This document shows, in pieces, positions 35,517 through 43,375 of a stretch of DNA of 64,000 nt; within the stretch, counting starts at the first letter, position 1; every line of letters starts with the position of its first letter. This DNA comes from Streptomyces sp. NBC_01264 (lineage in GTDB: Bacteria; Actinomycetota; Actinomycetes; Streptomycetales; Streptomycetaceae): NCBI RefSeq assembly GCF_026340675.1, contig NZ_JAPEOX010000001.1, positions 4,526,001-4,590,000 on the forward strand, in the 5' to 3' direction. The notes beneath the pieces are model-generated. The model did not search any database, was not told the DNA's origin, and saw only the letters and a program-made list of their open reading frames with translations. The translations under genes were made by a program, and so were the position numbers.

Positions 35517-36170
35517 CTACGAGGCTCCTTCCCCGGCGCCCACCGGATAAAGGGCGGCCGCCAGCCCGAGCAACTCGTCGACGGACCACTGGTCGTAGAC
35601 GTGCTCCCCGTACTTGGCGGCCAGCACCCGGCCGTCCGGCCCGATCAGCAGGTCGGCGGGCAGCCCGAGCCGTCCGTTCGGCTGGCGGCGGGCCGGAAGC
35701 CGCTCCCGGCCCCGCGCCACCTCGGCGGCCGAGCGGGCGATCCCCCACAGCACCGGCCCCCAGGCGCGGGGGTCCAGCAGGGAGCGCGGGGAGGACTCGA
35801 CGCCGAACTCCCGGTACAGCAGCTGCCGCGGATCGGCGATCACGGCGAAGGGGAAGTCGGCGGTGTGCGGGCGAAGTTCCTCCGCGGAGGAGTGGAAGAG
35901 CACGACCTCCCGGATGCCGGCGGCCTCGATCTCCGCGTGCCGCCGGACGACGGAGCGCAGGTGGAGGTGGCAGACGGGACAGCCGGCGAAGCGCCGGAAC
36001 TGCAGGTGGACGAGGCGCTCCGGGTCCGGCAGGGGGACGGGCCCTCCGGTGACGGACGTGACGGGTGTGGCGGATGTGACGGGCACGGCGGACGCGACGG
36101 GCGTGACGGGCGTGACGGGCGTGACGGGCGTGAGCAGGCGTGCGGGTACCACTGAACCGGGTTCGAGCAT
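35517..36170 (-). CDS. Peroxiredoxin-like (AhpC/TSA) protein with Val-Thr-Pro insertion
   Basis: Thioredoxin-fold protein of 217 residues. The redox motif FAGCPVCHLHLR (C-P-V-C) sits after the first beta strand (VHLQFRRF). The core VVLFHSSAEELRPH, FAVIADPRQLLYREFGV and LPADLLIGPDGRVLAAKYG is typical of AhpC/TSA-like proteins. Residues 14-41 are a low-complexity VTP/VTS repeat made by a 9-base tandem repeat (36057-36132), at the place where relatives usually have a G-x-x-x-P loop. A GAGGGAGGG site precedes the ATG at 36168-36170. Divergent from the TetR gene, whose operators overlap its promoter region. Confidence 0.82.
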   Translation of the reverse strand: MLEPGSVVPARLLTPVTPVTPVTPVASAVPVTSATPVTSVTGGPVPLPDPERLVHLQFRRFAGCPVCHLHLRSVVRRHAEIEAAGIREVVLFHSSAEELRPHTADFPFAVIADPRQLLYREFGVESSPRSLLDPRAWGPVLWGIARSAAEVARGRERLPARRQPNGRLGLPADLLIGPDGRVLAAKYGEHVYDQWSVDELLGLAAALYPVGAGEGAS

Positions 36171-36190
36171 GGGAAACCCTCCCTCGAGAG

Positions 36191-36243
36191 GCGTAGGCGT
36201 ATGCCGTACGCCTACCCCCCCAGCGTAGGCGTATGCCGTACGC
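36191..36243. promoter_or_regulatory. Twin TetR operators between divergent genes
   Basis: A 21-base sequence (GCGTAGGCGTATGCCGTACGC) occurs twice without mismatch, at 36191-36211 and 36223-36243, spaced 32 bases apart (three helical turns). The first copy is the core of a perfect palindrome GTAGGCGTA-5-TACGCCTAC (36193-36215). It lies between the peroxiredoxin-like gene and the TetR gene, so the regulator probably represses both. Confidence 0.82.
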
Positions 36244-36254
36244 TGTCAACCGTC

Positions 36255-36863
36255 ATGCCGCGCCCCCGCTCGCACACCCCGGACCAACTGGCCGCCGCCG
36301 CCCTCGCCGTCATCGACCGCGATGGGCTCCCCGGCCTCTCCATGCGCGCCGTCGCCACCGAGCTCGGCATCAGCCCCATGGCCCTGTACCGCTACGTCCC
36401 GGGCCGCGAGGAACTCGAAGCGCTCGTCGTGGAACTCGTCCTCAGCGGCGTCGACACCACCCCGCCGCCCCCGGGCCCCTGGCAGGGCCGGGTCACGGAC
36501 CTGGCCCGGCGCCTGCGCGCCACCCTGTGCGCCCACCCGGCGACCCTGCCGCTCTCCCTGACGCACCGGCACCGCTCGCCGAGCGGGCTGCGCTGGTCGG
36601 AAACCGTGCTCGGCGTCCTCACCGAGGCCGGCATCGAGGCCGAGGAACGGGTGATCGCGCTGCGCGCCCTCATCTCGTACGTGATCGGCGCCACGCAGCT
36701 GGAACACCTCGGTCCGCTGGCCGGACCCGGAACCACCGCCATCGCGGCTCTCCCCGCGCAGGAGTTCCCGTACATGTCGGCCACCGCGCGCGACGCACGC
36801 TCGGTCACCCCGGACCGGGAGTTCGAGGGCGGCCTGAAGCTGCTCCTGCGCGGCCTGTCATGA
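36255..36863 (+). CDS. TetR-family transcriptional regulator
   Basis: Repressor of 202 residues. The N-terminal helix-turn-helix spans about residues 8-55 (LAAAALAVIDRDGLPGLSMR then AVATELGISPMALYRYVPGR). The C-terminal ligand domain resembles TetR_C of the TetR/AcrR class (VIALRALISYVIGATQLEHL). Start is the ATG at 36255, only 12 bases after the second 21-base operator, so binding should block its own transcription. Inducer is unknown. Confidence 0.92.
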   Translation: MPRPRSHTPDQLAAAALAVIDRDGLPGLSMRAVATELGISPMALYRYVPGREELEALVVELVLSGVDTTPPPPGPWQGRVTDLARRLRATLCAHPATLPLSLTHRHRSPSGLRWSETVLGVLTEAGIEAEERVIALRALISYVIGATQLEHLGPLAGPGTTAIAALPAQEFPYMSATARDARSVTPDREFEGGLKLLLRGLS

Positions 36864-36870
36864 TCCGCCG

Positions 36871-37545
36871 GTGACCCACGAAGCCGCTGCTCCCGCCGGC
36901 CCCGCCGCTCCCGCCGCCCCCGCCCGGTACGTCCTGTTCGACGTCGACGGCACCCTCGTCGACGCCGTCGCCAACCAGCGCCGGGTGTGGGCCACCTGGG
37001 CGGCCCGCCACGAGCTGGACCCGGACGCGGTGTACGCCGTGGCCCTGCGGACCCGCCCGATGGAGACCTTCGCGGCCGTCGCCCCGGACCTGGACCCGCA
37101 CGCGTGCCTGGCCGCGCTGCACGAGCTGGAGGACGAGGACGTCCGCTCCGGCACCTACGCCGCCTTCGACGGCGTGGCCGAGCTGCTGACCGCCCTGCCC
37201 CCGGGGAGCTGGGGCCTGGTCACCTCGAACTACGCACACCGGGTGCGCGGCCGCTTCGACCGCACCGGCCTGCCCGTGCCGCCGGTGCTCGTGGACGCCG
37301 CCGCCGTCGCGGAGGGCAAGCCCTCACCGGTCCCGTACCTGCGGGGCGCGGCCCTCCTGGGCGCCGACTCCGCCCGCTGCCTGGTCGTCGAGGACGCTCC
37401 CTCGGGCGTCCGGTCGGGCCTCGCGGCCGGCATGACGGTCTGGACGGTCAACACCCCCGAAGCCCACTCCGGGGCCCACCGCCACTTCCCGACGCTCCGC
37501 GAGGCCGCCCCCGCCATCCTCGCCTTCGCCACCGGGGGAGCCTGA
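36871..37545 (+). CDS. HAD-family phosphatase
   Basis: Predicted sugar-phosphate or phosphoglycolate phosphatase of 224 residues. The N-terminus has an Ala/Pro stretch, then the nucleophile motif YVLFDVDGTLVDAV, the motif II serine (VTSNYAHR), the lysine (EGKPSPVPYL) and the acidic motif CLVVEDAPSGVRSG. A GTG start lies 7 bases after the TetR stop. Substrate unknown. It is the last complete chromosomal gene before the element. Confidence 0.9.
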   Translation: MTHEAAAPAGPAAPAAPARYVLFDVDGTLVDAVANQRRVWATWAARHELDPDAVYAVALRTRPMETFAAVAPDLDPHACLAALHELEDEDVRSGTYAAFDGVAELLTALPPGSWGLVTSNYAHRVRGRFDRTGLPVPPVLVDAAAVAEGKPSPVPYLRGAALLGADSARCLVVEDAPSGVRSGLAAGMTVWTVNTPEAHSGAHRHFPTLREAAPAILAFATGGA

Positions 37546-37687
37546 CCGCGCGCACCCCGGCAACGCCGCCGCACCGGCCGGCGGAGCTGCGCACAGCTCA
37601 GAACCACCCGGCCCGCGGAGCGATACGGCAGACTGGAGGTTTGGCCGCCCGCGTCCGGGCGGTCCTCCCACGCCGAAAGGGACGTGC

Positions 37688-37738
37688 GTGAACGGGCCCC
37701 TCATCGTCCATGCGATCAAGCTCGATGCACATACTTAG
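37688..37738 (+). pseudogene. Severed 5' end of the xpb helicase gene (attL side)
   Basis: GTG AAC GGG CCC CTC ATC GTC CA, encoding V-N-G-P-L-I-V, begins behind a GAAAGGGA ribosome-like site. It has the sequence expected for the original start of xpb, whose body continues at the right junction with L-I-V-Q-S-D-K-T. After the shared ATCGTCCA the frame enters element DNA (H-A-I-K-L-D-A-H-T) and stops at 37736-37738. It can make only a 16-residue peptide. The native xpb promoter should lie in 37546-37687, now disconnected from the gene. Confidence 0.85.
37703..37710. other. Left junction core (attL) of integrative element
   Basis: ATCGTCCA, also present at the right junction (45243-45250). With one mismatch the match extends left by CCT. 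It is the likely crossover core of serine-integrase recombination, positioned at codons 6-8 of the original xpb reading frame. Confidence 0.8.
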
Positions 37739-37813
37739 CACGCCAGGGGTTACAGCGGAAAGCCCCGCCCGGCAGTCATGCTCGCCGTCGCCGGACGAGG
37801 CCGCTCGTGAGCG

Positions 37814-38038
37814 CTACTCGACGCGCGTGACCAGGGCCACGTCCTCGTACTTCCTCGCGAACGTGGGATGACCCGTGCGGCCCGTGTGGGACATGCACGC
37901 CACGTCCACGGCGGCCACGTCGGCGGACGGAAGGGCAGACCATCCACAGTCAGCGGCAAGGCACTGCGCCGAGACCGTGACTTCGCCCTCCGGATGGCTC
38001 ACGATCCGATGCGGGACGAACCGCAGCACCGTACTCAT
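37814..38038 (-). CDS. DUF7848-like small protein
   Basis: A 74-residue protein with an N-terminal strand (TVLRFVPHRIVSHPEGEVTV), two cysteines in QCLAADCGWSA and a later CMSHTGRTGH segment, which may bind a metal. This pattern is recurrent in Streptomyces next to RsbW-like ATPases and WhiJ-type regulators and matches the group I know as DUF7848. Its start codon overlaps the stop of the ATPase gene (ATGA at 38035-38038), so the two are coupled. Role unknown. Confidence 0.75.
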   Translation of the reverse strand: MSTVLRFVPHRIVSHPEGEVTVSAQCLAADCGWSALPSADVAAVDVACMSHTGRTGHPTFARKYEDVALVTRVE

Positions 38039-38472
38039 CGGCCACCACCGCACGGCACATCGGCCCACACGGTCTTGCCTACGTCACGCCGGTCCACTCC
38101 CCAGGCAGTGGACAACGACGCCACGAGCCGCATTCCATGACCGCCCTCCCCCTCGCTGGCCGGCTGCGCGCAGGGCTGACGATCTCCACGAGCATCTGAC
38201 ACAGCCACACGCACCACCTCGGGCATACAAATGAGCTGCACTTCGAACTGCCGCCCCCTGACGTTTCCGTGCCGGACTGCGTTGGACGCCAGTTCCGCAA
38301 CGACCAAGGCGACGGCATCAATTTCTTCGTCTCGCTCAAGGCGCCCCGAGTCGAACAGTTCGACGGTCGCGAAGTGTCTGGCCAGCCGGGCCCCTTTCGC
38401 GGTAGCGGTGAACCGCCGGACGAAGGTGGGTAGCCCGGTCGAGTCCGCCTCCTGCTGCGTGGTCACGGTCAT
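38035..38472 (-). CDS. RsbW-like ATP-binding protein (HATPase_c_2)
   Basis: Anti-sigma-factor-type ATPase domain protein of 145 residues. The N-box is LVVAELASNAVRHGN (E-x-x-x-N) and the nucleotide lid region contains VSDARGD and EGGHGMRLV. Such single-domain kinases are numerous in Streptomyces and often sit beside WhiJ-type regulators. A GGGGAGG site precedes the ATG at 38470-38472. It is transcribed divergently from the small-protein/DUF6879/DUF5753 set; the 179-base gap should hold both promoters. Confidence 0.87.
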   Translation of the reverse strand: MTVTTQQEADSTGLPTFVRRFTATAKGARLARHFATVELFDSGRLERDEEIDAVALVVAELASNAVRHGNVRGRQFEVQLICMPEVVRVAVSDARGDRQPCAQPASEGEGGHGMRLVASLSTAWGVDRRDVGKTVWADVPCGGGR

Positions 38473-38651
38473 ACCGCCTCCCCTTCACGGTCGTCGTGTT
38501 GGCGACGCTAGAAGTCCGCCCGTCCGAGGTGCCACGAACTTGCATAAGCTTGCACACCAATTCGCTTGTCTTGATGTGGCATTGACGTCCAAGGCGCAGT
38601 TCAGAGAAGGTCGTGCAAGCCCGAGCAAGCACCTAGACCAGGGAGCCCGCC

Positions 38652-38906
38652 ATGGCCGTAGAGTTCGTCGGAATCGACCCGAACACCGACCGGGACCACT
38701 GCCCCACCGTGTGGGCCGACACCGACGCCCAGGAGATCCTGTTGCAGGGCTGGAAGCCGAGCCAGGACACTCAGGCGGAATGCGAGGCGAGCAGCCCCGC
38801 GAACGGCCCGGTGCCCGAGACCGAAGCCATCGTCAGGATTCCCGCCCGGATGATTCCGCTGATCAGGGAGGCGTGCGATGCCGTCGAGCGTGCCCAGCTT
38901 CGCTGA
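38652..38906 (+). CDS. Small conserved protein, first gene of second DUF6879/DUF5753 cassette
   Basis: An 84-residue protein with an AGGGAG site before the ATG. Shared features with the 63-residue product at 1000-1191: HCPTVWADTD at the start, a LLQGW segment, and a C-terminal ETEAIVRIPARMIPLIREA. It has about 12 extra residues in the middle. No named domain. The stop lies 29 bases inside the DUF6879 gene, so translation is likely coupled. Confidence 0.75.
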   Translation: MAVEFVGIDPNTDRDHCPTVWADTDAQEILLQGWKPSQDTQAECEASSPANGPVPETEAIVRIPARMIPLIREACDAVERAQLR

Positions 38907-39393
38907 GCTCCTTGGCCGGTGCCGCCGGTCCGCCGTCCACCTGGAACTGCGTGATTCCTACGCTCCGACCGATCGGTTCGCGGCATGGCAGCGCGGCGAA
39001 CGGATCGAGTGGGACGACCGGGCCTCCTGGTGGCACCCGTACGACCAGTTGATCTCGGACACCGTGGCCCGGGGCGTGGCGATCCGCAGAGTGCGCGTCG
39101 TCTCCGAGCCCGTTTCGGAGTACATCCGGTGGGAGCACTACGTCACCCACGCCAACGTCACGGCAGGTGAGCAAGTCCGGTGGCTCCCCCGGCGCCGAGC
39201 CACGGACATCCCCCTCCCGGGGAACGACTTCTGGCTCTTCGACGGGACGTTGCTCCGAGTGCACCACTTCTCCGGTGACGGTGTCGTGGTGGAGGACGAG
39301 ATCACCGACGACCCGAAGACCATGAAGCTGTGCTCCAGCGCCTTCCAGGAGGTCTGGGAGCGCGCCGTCCCGCATCACCTGTACGAGATCTGA
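38878..39393 (+). CDS. DUF6879 family protein
   Basis: A 171-residue protein, relative of the product at 492-1016. Shared landmarks are the RVRVVSEPVSEYIRWEHYVT strand region, a GE segment and NDFWLFDG. A ribosome-binding AGGGAG lies 8 bases before the ATG at 38878, inside the previous gene. The first ~15 residues differ from the left copy. A regulatory-partner role with the adjacent DUF5753 protein is inferred from the conserved gene order only. Confidence 0.85.
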   Translation: MPSSVPSFAELLGRCRRSAVHLELRDSYAPTDRFAAWQRGERIEWDDRASWWHPYDQLISDTVARGVAIRRVRVVSEPVSEYIRWEHYVTHANVTAGEQVRWLPRRRATDIPLPGNDFWLFDGTLLRVHHFSGDGVVVEDEITDDPKTMKLCSSAFQEVWERAVPHHLYEI

Positions 39394-39407
39394 CGAAGGC
39401 CGGCTCC

Positions 39408-40256
39408 TTGCCCCCACACCCCTCTTCCAGCGTCCAGAAGGCCCGCGAGAACTTGGCGGGCCGTCTGCGCGACATCCGGAAGGACGCGGGGATCAGCGGG
39501 CGGGAGCTGGCCGTCAGGTGCGCTTGGTCCGAGTCGAAGTCATCACGCATCGAGAACGCCAAGACGCCTCCCTCGGACGCGGACATCAAGGCCTGGTGCC
39601 GGGCCTGTGACGCCAGCGATCAGACACCCGACCTGATCGCGGCAAACCGGCAGTCGGCAGACGCACACGTCCAATGGAGACGCCTCCAACGGACCGGCCT
39701 CCGCCGCCTCCAGGAATCCGCAGGAGACCTGTACCAGCAGACCCGCGTGTTCCGCGTTTATGTCTCCGACGTGATCCCGGGGTTCCTCCAGACGCCCGGG
39801 TATGCCGCCGCGCTGCTCGCCTCCATCGCGACCTTCCGGGGAACCCCGGACGATGTGACCGAGGCAGTGGCGGCACGGATGAGGCGCAATGCGGTACTCA
39901 GCAGCGGGGCGCACCAGTTCTCGTTCGTCCTGGAGGAGTCGGTGTTGCGGTACCGGCAGTGCAGTGCCGAAACCATGGCGGCGCAGCTCGGCCACCTGCT
40001 CGGTGTCATGGACCTTCCGAATGTCGCCGTCGGCATCGTGCCCTTCTCGGAGCGCCGGACCGTGTGGCCCATGCCGACGTTCACGATCTTCGACGGGGTC
40101 AGAGTGCACGCGGACACCCTTGACGCGGCCTCCACCCTCACCCAGCCCAGCCAGGTCGAGCTGTACACCCGAGCATTCGAAGGGCTTTCGCAGGGAGCCG
40201 TCCGGGGAGCTCCGGCCCGTTCCCTGGTGGCGACAGCTCTGGCGTCCCTGGGCTAA
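39408..40256 (+). CDS. XRE helix-turn-helix regulator with DUF5753 (WhiJ-like)
   Basis: Regulator of 282 residues. The helix-turn-helix is at about 12-60 (LAGRLRDIRKDAGISGRELA and SESKSSRIENAKTPPSD). DUF5753 occupies the rest (YVSDVIPGFLQTPGYAAALL; VLRYRQCSAETMAAQLGHLL; VAVGIVPFSERRTVWPMPTF). I chose a TTG start at 39408 with GAAGG upstream; the longer frame to 39330 would overlap the DUF6879 gene. It is the complete counterpart of the truncated regulator at 1-495. Confidence 0.88.
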   Translation: MPPHPSSSVQKARENLAGRLRDIRKDAGISGRELAVRCAWSESKSSRIENAKTPPSDADIKAWCRACDASDQTPDLIAANRQSADAHVQWRRLQRTGLRRLQESAGDLYQQTRVFRVYVSDVIPGFLQTPGYAAALLASIATFRGTPDDVTEAVAARMRRNAVLSSGAHQFSFVLEESVLRYRQCSAETMAAQLGHLLGVMDLPNVAVGIVPFSERRTVWPMPTFTIFDGVRVHADTLDAASTLTQPSQVELYTRAFEGLSQGAVRGAPARSLVATALASLG

Positions 40257-40599
40257 CGGCCACATCAGCGCCGGAGTCATTCGCCGACTGAGATCCGAGC
40301 GACTCTGGAACCCGTACCTGGAACGGCCTGCCATCACGTTGCGGTCCCGTATCCACCCACCAAGAGGGCACTCCCCACCCCTTAACTGGGTCGTTCTCAC
40401 CCCGCCGCACAAGCATTCCCGCAGGTCAGCGACCCATGGGGGCAGGGAAACGGGCTTGCACCCAGCGTGCGCGTTCCGAGCTTGAGCCGGGATCGCCGAC
40501 CCACGTTCCGCCCGAACTTTGCTCGCGCCCTCCCTCCCGGCCGGACATGCGAGAGACCGCCTACCAGCGAGGGCAGACGGTCTCTCGGAACGGAGCGGA
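40257..40599. other. Convergent intergenic region with one hairpin
   Basis: Lies between the convergent regulator and resolvase genes. No convincing gene: the ORFs crossing it lack ribosome sites. The only structure I see is the hairpin at 40550-40587. Confidence 0.5.
40550..40587. terminator. Hairpin near the resolvase 3' end
   Basis: A 10-bp perfect stem, CGAGAGACCG with CGGTCTCTCG, around an 18-base loop. It is 12 bases past the resolvase stop, on the template order for that leftward gene. Confidence 0.6.
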
Positions 40600-41178
40600 C
40601 TACTCGGCGTCAGACAGCGCCCGGTACAGCGTCGCGCGGGACACCTTGAGCGCCTTCGCAATGGCCGTGACGCTCTCGCCCTGAGCCTTACGAGCCTTAG
40701 CCGCAGCGAGCTTGTCAGCGTCCATCACCGCCGGACGGCCCCCCACGCGCCCCTGAGCCCTGGCAGCGTCCAGACCCGCACGCGTCCGGTCCTTGATCAA
40801 GCTGCGTTCGAACTCCGCCATGGCGCCCACCACCTGAAGCATGAGCCGCCCGTCAGGGGTGTTCGGGTCGATCGACGCCAGCGCACCCGTCAGCACCTTG
40901 AAGCCAACTCCACGGGCAGCGAGAGCATCCACCATGTTCACCAGGTCGATCAGCGAGCGAGCGAACCGGTCCAGCTTCCACACGCACAGGATGTCCCCGG
41001 GGCGCACGTAGTCGAGAACGGCGGCAAGCTCCGGGCGGTCGGTGTTCTTCCCGCTCGCCTTGTCCGTGAAGACCCGCGTGCAACCGGCTGCCGCAAGCGC
41101 GTCGTGCTGGAGCTGAGCTTCCTGGTCGTCCGTGCTGACCCGCGCATATCCGATGAGGTGTCCCGTGTTCGTATTCAT
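40600..41178 (-). CDS. Small serine resolvase/invertase
   Basis: Site-specific recombinase of 192 residues. The catalytic Ser is in GYARVSTDDQEAQ (residue 15), with the conserved Arg region WKLDRFARSLIDLV and helix E (AMAEFERSLIKDRTRAGL). The C-terminal helix-turn-helix is ESVTAIAKALKVSRATLYRA. Length matches Tn3-type resolvases. I chose the ATG at 41176-41178; a GTG two codons upstream is possible. Four copies of a GTCTCAnAA motif lie just upstream and may be its binding sites. Confidence 0.92.
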   Translation of the reverse strand: MNTNTGHLIGYARVSTDDQEAQLQHDALAAAGCTRVFTDKASGKNTDRPELAAVLDYVRPGDILCVWKLDRFARSLIDLVNMVDALAARGVGFKVLTGALASIDPNTPDGRLMLQVVGAMAEFERSLIKDRTRAGLDAARAQGRVGGRPAVMDADKLAAAKARKAQGESVTAIAKALKVSRATLYRALSDAE

Positions 41179-41187
41179 GACCACATC

Positions 41188-41292
41188 GTCTCAGAACTCG
41201 TCTCACAACACCATGGGTTTCAGGTAGGTTTTGAGACGGGTTTTGAACGTCATTCGGAGCCCCCAGGGGCGTCGGCGCGACCGTCTCACAAA
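41188..41292. promoter_or_regulatory. Repeated GTCTCAnAA motifs, possible res site
   Basis: Four copies of a 10-base motif: GTCTCAGAAC (41188-41197), GTCTCACAAC (41200-41209), inverted GTTTTGAGAC (41228-41237) and GTCTCACAAA (41283-41292). A fifth, weaker GTTTTGAAC (41240-41248) is nearby. They begin 10 bases before the resolvase ATG and lie in the 372-base gap before the HNH gene. Arrangement as direct and inverted pairs fits resolvase subsites or an autorepression operator. Nothing else is recognised in that gap. Confidence 0.6.
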
Positions 41293-41550
41293 CCATCGTT
41301 TGATGGACGGGCCATCGGCGGTCACACACGGCAACCCCCGCGCAAACGAAGGCAGTCGCGAGAGCGTGACCGCTCCCTTCGGGCGCGCATCCACCGAAAC
41401 ACGTAGATGAGCCATGCAAGCATTTTTTCTCGCTGCCGATCAGCCGGTCCACCCTTGGGGGCACCCCCCTGCCCCTCCTGTCGCCCTGCCAGAACAGTCA
41501 GGTACATCAAAGGTTGAGACGTACCGTCAATCAACGGTCATACTGCCGCA

Positions 41551-42438
41551 ATGGACAGGCGTGAGCGCTGGTTCAACGAAGGTGCCCCCAAGCTGCGTGA
41601 TGCGCTTGCCGCCCTGGCAATCGAGAGCAAGCTGCCCGAGGGTGACTTCTACATGTGCCCATGCTGTTTGGTCGCCTACCCGAAGGAAGCCCTGGCAGTC
41701 GAAATACTGACTGAAGAGCATGTACCTCGCCGCCTGGGCGGATCGGGGATCGTGTTGACCTGCAAGCCATGCAATAACTCCGCCGGCCACCACTTCGATA
41801 TCCATGCTCTCACCCGGCATCGCTTGCACGGATTCATCAGCGGCGTGCAGGTAGGGCGCCCTCTTCCCGCAACCATGTACTCAGATGGAGCACCTTTGCG
41901 CGGAGAGGTCACTCGCGTAGGTGAATCACTGTTCATTCAAGGCATTACCAAGCAGAACCACCCGGACGCCGTTAAGGCCTATGAGGACGCACTAGCCACA
42001 ACCGGTGGAAGCACAAGGATTCAACTGCGAGAGAAATTCACCCCCCATCTCGCAGATATCTCTTGGGTACGATCCGCATACTTGGCAGCGTTTGCCGCCC
42101 TAGGCTTTCGCTACATAATGCAATCCACCCTTGACCCGATTCGAGCACAGCTCGCAACTCCAGCCTCCAAGTCCCTCCCCAAGCTTGTTGCCATACACCC
42201 AGAGACGACACCCGGCACCCGCCAGATCCTTGTAGTTGAGAAGCCCGCAGGGCTGGAGTCAGTACTAGTACGCATGGATCAATACTCGATACTAATCCCG
42301 GACCCTTTTGGCACCAATTCATGTGACGATTTGTCTGCTAATTTGACGCGACTCGCAGGAGACGACGGGAAATTCCGGCTGACCTGCCGAGGAAAGGTAC
42401 TCGATTGGCCCAAGAAGGCCAGATATTTGCTCGACTAA
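41551..42438 (+). CDS. HNH-like zinc-binding endonuclease-type protein
   Basis: A 295-residue protein. An HNH-like core lies in residues 35-83: CPCC (36-39), then EEHVPRRLGGSG with the candidate catalytic His57, then CKPCNNSAGHHFD (Cys71, Cys74, Asn75-76, His80-81). The rest (about 90-295) is a soluble region of no known family. The gene has clearly lower G+C and many A-ending codons compared with the chromosome, suggesting later acquisition. Nuclease activity is inferred from the motif only. Confidence 0.72.
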   Translation: MDRRERWFNEGAPKLRDALAALAIESKLPEGDFYMCPCCLVAYPKEALAVEILTEEHVPRRLGGSGIVLTCKPCNNSAGHHFDIHALTRHRLHGFISGVQVGRPLPATMYSDGAPLRGEVTRVGESLFIQGITKQNHPDAVKAYEDALATTGGSTRIQLREKFTPHLADISWVRSAYLAAFAALGFRYIMQSTLDPIRAQLATPASKSLPKLVAIHPETTPGTRQILVVEKPAGLESVLVRMDQYSILIPDPFGTNSCDDLSANLTRLAGDDGKFRLTCRGKVLDWPKKARYLLD

Positions 42439-42483
42439 TGGAGCTACACCTCGGCAAATTTGAGCCTACTTACCCGGACGGAC

Positions 42484-43272
42484 TCAGGATAGCCCGCCAG
42501 GGACATTGCGCAACGAGCGCTGCGGAGACCACTCGTCCATTAGTTGATCCTTCTTGGACGAGTTGCACAGCACGCAGACCACACGCATATTGGCCACCTG
42601 CGACAGGCCACCCCGCGATATCGGCCTCACGTGGTCAATCACCCCACCCTCAGGCAGCGGAGCCGCGCAGTGGAAGCACCCCGCACCCCCGTGAGCAGCA
42701 CGCACCTTGCGCTGGAGCGTCACCCGACGAGCCACCGTGCGCTGCACGTTCTGGCATGACCGGCACACCCCGTCACGGAACTTGAGGACCACCGGCGTGC
42801 CACAGCGCCGACAGGGGACCGGATCAGGCTTGGTCCGGGCGCGCTTACGGATGTACTCAGCTGCCCGACTACACGCATCCGAGCAGTACAGCCGGGCGGG
42901 ACCCCGAGACACACCCACCAGGTGCGAGCACTTCGGCCCCCGACACGGCCTGCGCCCCTCCAGCTCCCTTCGCGCCTCCGCCTCCTTCTTGCGGTCAGCA
43001 CGTCGCGACTCCTCCACTTCCTCGGCACACCACTCGCAATACCGCGCCCACGCCTCACGGCCGTGCGGCTGATCGCAGCGATAGCACCGTGGAGGGCCCA
43101 CAGCAGCGCGCACCGCTTCACGGGCCCTGCGAGCGGCCGTCTGCAACCGTGCCGACTCCACACACAGCGGCGCGCCGCACGTGGCACGGGCGTCACGGGG
43201 GCGCTCCCCAAGACACTCCGAACACGTCGCGCGCGTCTCCTCCAGCGCAGACACAACCCCACCCCTAGTCAT
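42484..43272 (-). CDS. HNH endonuclease with several zinc-ribbon pairs
   Basis: A 262-residue Cys-rich protein. CxxC or similar pairs occur along the chain (CSECLGERP; CYRCDQPHG; CEWC; CRGPKCSHLV; YCSDAC; CRRCGTPV; CRSCQN). A C-terminal HNH motif reads CFHCAAPLPEGGVIDHVRPI and MRVVCVLCNSSK. The D-H-V-R-P and C-x2-C-N parts fit the HNH fold. It is convergent with the other HNH-like gene, the two stops being 45 bases apart. Such nucleases occur in phages and mobile elements. Confidence 0.85.
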   Translation of the reverse strand: MTRGGVVSALEETRATCSECLGERPRDARATCGAPLCVESARLQTAARRAREAVRAAVGPPRCYRCDQPHGREAWARYCEWCAEEVEESRRADRKKEAEARRELEGRRPCRGPKCSHLVGVSRGPARLYCSDACSRAAEYIRKRARTKPDPVPCRRCGTPVVLKFRDGVCRSCQNVQRTVARRVTLQRKVRAAHGGAGCFHCAAPLPEGGVIDHVRPISRGGLSQVANMRVVCVLCNSSKKDQLMDEWSPQRSLRNVPGGLS

Positions 43273-43375
43273 TTTTGTTGATCATGAAAGCCCACGGACA
43301 TCCCTCCGCAGGCCAGCAACCGCAAGGGGTAGAGCCCACAGCGGAACCGACAGCAAAGAAGCAAAGGAGGCGCAC

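Noticed and set aside
37546..37760. tRNA gene as integration site of the element
   Set aside because: No tRNA-like cloverleaf or conserved T-loop was found, and the integrase is of the serine class with a protein-gene attB.
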